A DNA stretch of 19,360 nt from JBLNBU01 sp050260215. Lineage in GTDB: Bacteria > Pseudomonadota > Alphaproteobacteria > Rhodospirillales > Magnetospirillaceae. The notes under the pieces were generated by a model. It was not told where the DNA came from. It did no database searches and worked only from the letters and a program-made list of their open reading frames with translations. Where the stretch lies: positions 1-19,360 of the forward strand of contig JBLNBU010000206.1 of the NCBI GenBank assembly GCA_050260215.1. The letters are read 5' to 3'. Below, piece after piece: positions 16,204 to 19,360 of the stretch. Position 1 is the first letter of the stretch, and the number at the start of each line of letters is the position of its first letter. Both the position numbers and the translations under genes were made by a program.

Positions 16204-16230
16204 GTCACCCCCGCGACAAGCGGGGGTTTC
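16204..16230 (+). terminator. GC-rich hairpin after cpoB, terminator-like and repeat-like
   Basis: CCCCCGC (16208-16214) and GCGGGGG (16220-16226) enclose a five-base loop and are followed by TTTCCTCCCTTT, so it can act as a terminator for cpoB. The whole unit GTCACCCCCGCG...CGGGGGTTT resembles, in opposite orientation, the palindromic element at the start of nirN (18391-18418). Confidence 0.6.
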
Positions 16231-16236
16231 CTCCCT

Positions 16237-16250
16237 TTGACCTCCGTCAA
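16237..16250. promoter_or_regulatory. FNR/NNR/DNR-type box upstream of nirG
   Basis: TTGAC-CTCC-GTCAA is a perfect 5-base inverted repeat with a 4-base spacer, the architecture of CRP/FNR-superfamily sites (consensus TTGAT-N4-ATCAA; TTGAC/GTCAA half-sites are typical of NNR/DNR-like targets). Its centre is about 63 bases before the nirG ATG. A class II position (-41.5) would put the transcription start near 16285, with a weak -10 (CACACT, 16274-16279) in place. Control by low oxygen and nitric oxide would suit heme d1 genes. Confidence 0.6.
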
Positions 16251-16306
16251 GATGCTCCGTCCCTGCTCCGTGCCACACTCTGGCCGGGTAGGAGAGGGGG
16301 CATCGC

Positions 16307-16750
16307 ATGGACGCGGTCGACCGGGCGATCATCAACGGGCTGCAGGGGGGCTTTCCCATCTGCGAGCGGCCGTTCGCCGAGGCCGCCGCCGGTCTCGGCC
16401 TGTCCGAGGCCGAGCTGATCTCCCGCATCAAGCGGCTGGCCGCCTACAAGACCATCTCGCGCTTCGGGCCCATGTGGCATGCCGAGCGCCTGGGCGGCGG
16501 GCTGACGCTGGCCGCCATGAAGGTGCCGGCCGAGCGTTTCGACGAGGTGGCCGCCACCGTCAATGCCTTCCCCGAGATCGCCCACAACTACGCCCGCGAC
16601 CATGCCTTCAACATGTGGTTCGTGGTCGCCACCGAGCGGCCCGAGCGCATCGCCGAGGTGATCGCCGAGATCGAGGCCGCCACCGGCCTGGCCGTCCACG
16701 ACATGCCCAAGGTCGAGGAGTTTTTCGTCGGCCTGAGGTTCGAGGCATGA
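16307..16750 (+). CDS. nirG: Siroheme decarboxylase subunit, NirG/NirD type
   Basis: This is a 147-residue protein with the AsnC/Lrp-like plan of heme d1 siroheme decarboxylases. An N-terminal winged helix (about 2-55) contains LDxxxRxIINxLQ-like VDRAIINGLQGGFPICERPF and LSEAELISRIKRL. A ferredoxin-like C-terminal half follows with HNYARDHAFNMWFVVAT (93-109), holding H93, Y95 and H99, and FFVGLRF at the end. With its partner it converts siroheme to 12,18-didecarboxysiroheme in the cytosol. It resembles both NirG and NirD; gene order before nirH and nirJ favours NirG. The ATG follows AGGAGAGGGG. The stop overlaps the next ATG (ATGA). The winged helix is inherited from regulators and is not expected to bind DNA. 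Confidence 0.82.
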   Translation: MDAVDRAIINGLQGGFPICERPFAEAAAGLGLSEAELISRIKRLAAYKTISRFGPMWHAERLGGGLTLAAMKVPAERFDEVAATVNAFPEIAHNYARDHAFNMWFVVATERPERIAEVIAEIEAATGLAVHDMPKVEEFFVGLRFEA

Positions 16751-17226
16751 GCGCCGGCCTGGACGACATCGACCGGCGCATCGTCGTCGCCACCCAGGCG
16801 GGCCTGCCGCTGGTCGAGCGGCCCTACCACGCCGTCGCCGACGAGGTGGGCATCGCGCCAGAGGAGGTGATGGAGCGCATGCGCCGCCTGCTCGATGCCG
16901 GGGCCATTCGCCGCATCGGGGTGGTGCCCGACCACTATGCCCTGGGCTACCGCTTCAACGGCATGACCGTGTGGGAAGTGGCCGACGCCGATATCCGCGA
17001 GGCCGGCCGCCGGGTCGGCGCGCTGCCCTTCGTCAGCCATTGCTACCACCGTCCGCCGCACCCGCCGGAGTGGCCGTACACCCTGTTCGCCATGGTGCAC
17101 GGCCGCGACGAGGCGACCGCCCGCGCCCATGTGGACGAGATCGCCCGCACCCTGGGCGCCCTGGCCCGCAGCCACCTGGTGCTGTTCTCGACCCGCATCC
17201 TCAAGAAGACCGGCCTCAGGCTGTAA
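16747..17226 (+). CDS. nirH: Siroheme decarboxylase subunit, NirH/NirL type
   Basis: This is a 159-residue paralogue of the preceding protein. An N-terminal winged helix (about 5-58) has LDDIDRRIVVATQAGLPLVERPY and RMRRLLDAGAIRRIGVVPDHY. The C-terminal ferredoxin-like part carries VSHCYHRPPHPPEWPYTLFAMVHG (96-119), with H98, Y100, H101 and R102 as likely siroheme-contact or catalytic residues, and the ending STRILKKTGLRL typical of NirH/NirL. It should form a heteromer with NirG. NirH rather than NirL is chosen from the order G-H-J; similarity alone cannot separate them here. The gene overlaps nirG by four bases and is followed after nine bases by nirJ. Confidence 0.82.
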   Translation: MSAGLDDIDRRIVVATQAGLPLVERPYHAVADEVGIAPEEVMERMRRLLDAGAIRRIGVVPDHYALGYRFNGMTVWEVADADIREAGRRVGALPFVSHCYHRPPHPPEWPYTLFAMVHGRDEATARAHVDEIARTLGALARSHLVLFSTRILKKTGLRL

Positions 17227-17230
17227 GGAG
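17224..17230 (+). promoter_or_regulatory. Strong ribosome binding site deciding the TTG start of nirJ
   Basis: TAAGGAG, which includes the nirH stop codon, sits five bases before TTG 17236. The next in-frame ATG (17257) would lack a site and lose conserved N-terminal residues. Confidence 0.75.
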
Positions 17231-17235
17231 AGCCC

Positions 17236-18375
17236 TTGTTCCGCGTTTCCCAGTTCATGCGCGAGTTGATCCAGCCGACCCCGCCCAAGGCCTATCGCGA
17301 CGCGCCCGGCCCGGTGGTGATCTGGAACCTGGTGCGGCGCTGCAACCTGGCCTGCAAGCACTGCTATTCCATCTCGGCCGACAAGGATTTCCTGGGCGAG
17401 CTTTCGACCGACGAGGTCTACGGCGTCATGGACGACCTGCGCGCCTTCCGCGTGCCGGTGCTGATCCTGTCCGGTGGCGAGCCGCTGCTGCGTCATGACA
17501 TCTGGGACATCGCCGCCCGGGCCAAGGCGCTGGGGTTCTATACGGCGCTGTCGACCAACGGCACCCTGATCGACGCCCCCATGGCCGACCGGGTGGCGGC
17601 GGCGGGGTTCGACTATGTGGGCATCAGCATCGACGGCATCGGCCCGACCCACGACAAGTTCCGCTGCCTGGACGGAGCCTTCGACCGCTCCATGGCCGCC
17701 ATCCGCCTGTCCCTGGCCCGCGGGGTCAAGGTGGGCATGCGTTTCACCATGACCATGGACAACGCCCCCGAACTGCCGGCCATGCTGGACCTGGCCGAGG
17801 CCGAGGGGGTGACGAAGTTCTACTTCTCGCACCTCAACTATGCCGGCCGCGGTAACAAGAACCGGCTGGATGACGCCACCGCCCAGCTCACCCGCCAGGC
17901 CATGCGGCTGTTGTTCGATACCGCCTGGGCCCATGCAAGGGCCGGCCGCGAGCGCGAGTTCGTCACCGGCAACAACGATGCCGACGGCCCGTTCTTCCTG
18001 TCCTGGGCTGCCGAGCGCCTGCCCGGGGCGCGTGACCACATCGCCGCCAAGCTGGTGCAGTGGGGCGGCAATTCCAGCGGCGTCAACGTCGCCAACATCG
18101 ACAACCTGGGCGAGGTCCACCCCGACACCATGTGGTGGCACCACAAGCTGGGCAATGTGAGGAACCGTCCGTTCTCGGCCATCTGGGCCGACACCTCGGA
18201 TCCGCTGATGGCCGGCCTGAAGGCCCGCCCTCGCCGCCTGGAAGGCCGCTGCGCCGGCTGCCGGTTCCTTGCCATGTGCAACGGCAACACCCGGGTACGC
18301 GCCCAGCGCACCACCGGCAACCCGTGGGCCGAGGACCCGGGCTGCTACCTGACCGACGAGGAGATCGGGCTGTGA
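17236..18375 (+). CDS. nirJ: Heme d1 biosynthesis radical SAM protein NirJ
   Basis: This is a 379-residue radical S-adenosylmethionine enzyme. The [4Fe-4S] motif CNLACKHC gives C36-x3-C40-x2-C43. SAM-binding elements are LILSGGEPLLR (about 77-87) and LSTNGTLID (about 106-114). The C-terminal SPASM-like segment has C339-x2-C342-x5-C348 and C370, suited to a second iron-sulfur cluster. NirJ removes the two propionate side chains of didecarboxysiroheme to form the keto groups of heme d1. AhbC and AhbD of the alternative heme pathway are relatives; the NirN gene downstream argues for d1. The start is TTG. The stop overlaps the GTG of nirN (GTGA). Confidence 0.93.
   Translation: MFRVSQFMRELIQPTPPKAYRDAPGPVVIWNLVRRCNLACKHCYSISADKDFLGELSTDEVYGVMDDLRAFRVPVLILSGGEPLLRHDIWDIAARAKALGFYTALSTNGTLIDAPMADRVAAAGFDYVGISIDGIGPTHDKFRCLDGAFDRSMAAIRLSLARGVKVGMRFTMTMDNAPELPAMLDLAEAEGVTKFYFSHLNYAGRGNKNRLDDATAQLTRQAMRLLFDTAWAHARAGREREFVTGNNDADGPFFLSWAAERLPGARDHIAAKLVQWGGNSSGVNVANIDNLGEVHPDTMWWHHKLGNVRNRPFSAIWADTSDPLMAGLKARPRRLEGRCAGCRFLAMCNGNTRVRAQRTTGNPWAEDPGCYLTDEEIGL
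18358..18363 (+). promoter_or_regulatory. Ribosome binding site for the GTG start of nirN
   Basis: GAGGAG, inside the last codons of nirJ, lies eight bases before GTG 18372. It supports that start over a second in-frame GTG at 18414, which has only the G-run of a hairpin arm before it. Confidence 0.65.
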
Positions 18376-19360
18376 GCATCTGGAGCCCCACTTGGACCCC
18401 CGCCTTCGCGGGGGTGACTGCGCTGCTGCTGGCCTTGGCCCACCCCGCCGCCGCGGCCGAGGACGCCGCCCGCCTGTTCACCGAGCATTGTGCCGCCTGC
18501 CATGGCGGGGACCGGTTGGGGGCCATCGGGCCGGCGCTGCTGCCCGAAAACCTGGGCCGGCTGAAGAAGGCCGAGGCCGAGAAGGTCATCGCCGAGGGCC
18601 GCCCCGCCACCCAGATGCCGGCCCACAAGGACAAGCTGACGCCGGATCAGATCAAGGCGCTGGCCGACTACGTGTTCACTCCGCTGCCGGCGGTTCCCGC
18701 CTGGGGCATGCCCGAGATCGCCGCCAGCCGCATCGTCCACGTCGACCCCGCCACCTTGCCGGCCAAGCCGCAGTGGGACGCCGACCCCTTGAACCTGTTC
18801 ACCGTGGTCGAGACCGGCGACCACCACGTCACCATCCTCGACGGCGACCGCTTCGAACCGCTGGCGCGCATGCCCACCCGCTTCGCCCTGCACGGCGGCG
18901 CCAAGTATTCCCCGGACGGCCGCTTCGTCTATCTGTGCTCGCGCGACGGCTGGGTGCAGATGATCGACCTGTACTCCCTGCAGCTGGTCGCCGAGGTCCG
19001 CGTCGGCGTCAACACCCGCAACATCGCCGTTTCCCATGACGGCCGCTACGTCATGGCCGGCAACACCCTGCCGCACAGCCTGGTGGCGCTGGACGCCCGC
19101 ACCCTGGCCCCGCTGGAGGTCATTCCCGCCAACGACGGCAAGGGCCACAGCTCACGCGTGTCGGCGGTCTACGACGCGCCGACCCGGCACAGCTTCATCG
19201 CCGCGCTCAAGGACGTGGAGATGATGTTCGAGATCCCCTACGGCGACGGCCACGAGCCGGTGTTCAACGGCTTCGTCCACAACTACGAGGCCGGCATGGC
19301 CGAGGGCCTGGCCGAGAAGAACCGCTTTCCCGTCCGCCGCATCGTCACCGAGGACTTCCT
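18372..19360 (+). CDS. nirN: Cytochrome c / d1-propeller protein NirN (3' truncated)
   Basis: The first 329 residues are visible; the frame runs off the window. A signal peptide (1-29) ends HPAAAA before EDAARLF. A small cytochrome c domain follows with heme motif CAACH (40-44) and a likely axial methionine, M82 in TQMPAH. From about residue 120 there is a d1-type beta-propeller with ALHGGAKYSPDGRFVYLCSRDGW and NTRNIAVSHDGRYVMAGN. This layout is NirN, a periplasmic protein of late heme d1 synthesis (dihydro-heme d1 dehydrogenase). NirF lacks the cytochrome c domain, and NirS is less likely from motif wording and position. The first 16 codons overlap a palindromic repeat, so the signal peptide begins SIWSPTWTPAFAGVT. 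GTG 18372 overlaps the nirJ stop; GTG 18414 is the alternative. Confidence 0.87.
   Translation, partial: MSIWSPTWTPAFAGVTALLLALAHPAAAAEDAARLFTEHCAACHGGDRLGAIGPALLPENLGRLKKAEAEKVIAEGRPATQMPAHKDKLTPDQIKALADYVFTPLPAVPAWGMPEIAASRIVHVDPATLPAKPQWDADPLNLFTVVETGDHHVTILDGDRFEPLARMPTRFALHGGAKYSPDGRFVYLCSRDGWVQMIDLYSLQLVAEVRVGVNTRNIAVSHDGRYVMAGNTLPHSLVALDARTLAPLEVIPANDGKGHSSRVSAVYDAPTRHSFIAALKDVEMMFEIPYGDGHEPVFNGFVHNYEAGMAEGLAEKNRFPVRRIVTEDF
18391..18418. repeat. Palindromic REP-like element inside the nirN 5' coding end
   Basis: The element contains CCCCCGC (18397-18403), a CTTC loop and GCGGGGG (18408-18414), within TTGGACCCCCGCCTTCGCGGGGGTGAC. This wording belongs to a widespread short interspersed repeat of many proteobacteria, known for giving PAFAGVT in translated frames and PAKAGVQ on the other strand; both are seen here. 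It covers codons 7-16 of nirN. Confidence 0.75.

Noticed and set aside
16588..18144. A 518-codon minus-strand frame opposite nirG, nirH and nirJ
   Set aside because: Composition is typical antisense shadow and the plus-strand genes have full motif sets.

Overview
The window is about two thirds G+C with dense, short-spaced operons. It looks like a chromosomal stretch from an alphaproteobacterium, most likely a Rhodospirillales member of the Magnetospirillum type. This rests on the yebC-ruvCAB-ybgC-tolQRAB-pal-cpoB order, the zapA/6S RNA/ygfA arrangement and the neighbouring heme d1 genes. The genus is an inference. Most of the window is conserved housekeeping DNA, and I did not find a wholly new system. 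The points most worth a second look are regulatory sites and a repeat element at the nir end.

Layout: (1) 1-655 is the C-terminal part of a GMC-family flavoprotein oxidoreductase. (2) 676-3905, on the minus strand, holds a translationally coupled pair: a GT4 glycosyltransferase followed by a glycogen-debranching-type amylo-alpha-1,6-glucosidase. (3) 4068-6191 holds a small coiled-coil protein, ZapA, a 6S RNA (about 4606-4780), 5-formyltetrahydrofolate cyclo-ligase and a YmdB-family metallophosphoesterase. (4) 6199-7290, on the minus strand, is an orphan membrane histidine kinase. (5) 7529-10470 is yebC-ruvC-ruvA-ruvB. (6) 10481-16192 is the complete tol-pal envelope module ybgC-tolQ-tolR-tolA-tolB-pal-cpoB, with a promoter in front of pal and a very strong terminator after it. 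(7) 16307 to the window end is a heme d1 unit, nirG-nirH-nirJ-nirN, with nirN cut by the window edge. A TTGAC-N4-GTCAA palindrome of FNR/NNR/DNR type lies 56 bases upstream of nirG.

How the genes work together: the ruv genes resolve Holliday junctions. Tol-Pal energises outer-membrane constriction at division and ZapA stabilises the FtsZ ring. NirG and NirH decarboxylate siroheme, the radical-SAM enzyme NirJ acts next, and NirN acts late in the route to heme d1, the cofactor of cytochrome cd1 nitrite reductase. The reductase gene nirS and the genes nirE, nirF, nirD and nirL are not seen here, so the d1 genes must be split over more than one locus or continue beyond the right edge.

There is no gene-free stretch longer than 300 bases if the kinase starts at 7290. 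The larger gaps (3906-4067, 4602-4794, 7291-7528, 14373-14532, 15025-15184, 16193-16306) are described in the entries. I see no tRNA, rRNA, insertion sequence or CRISPR array.
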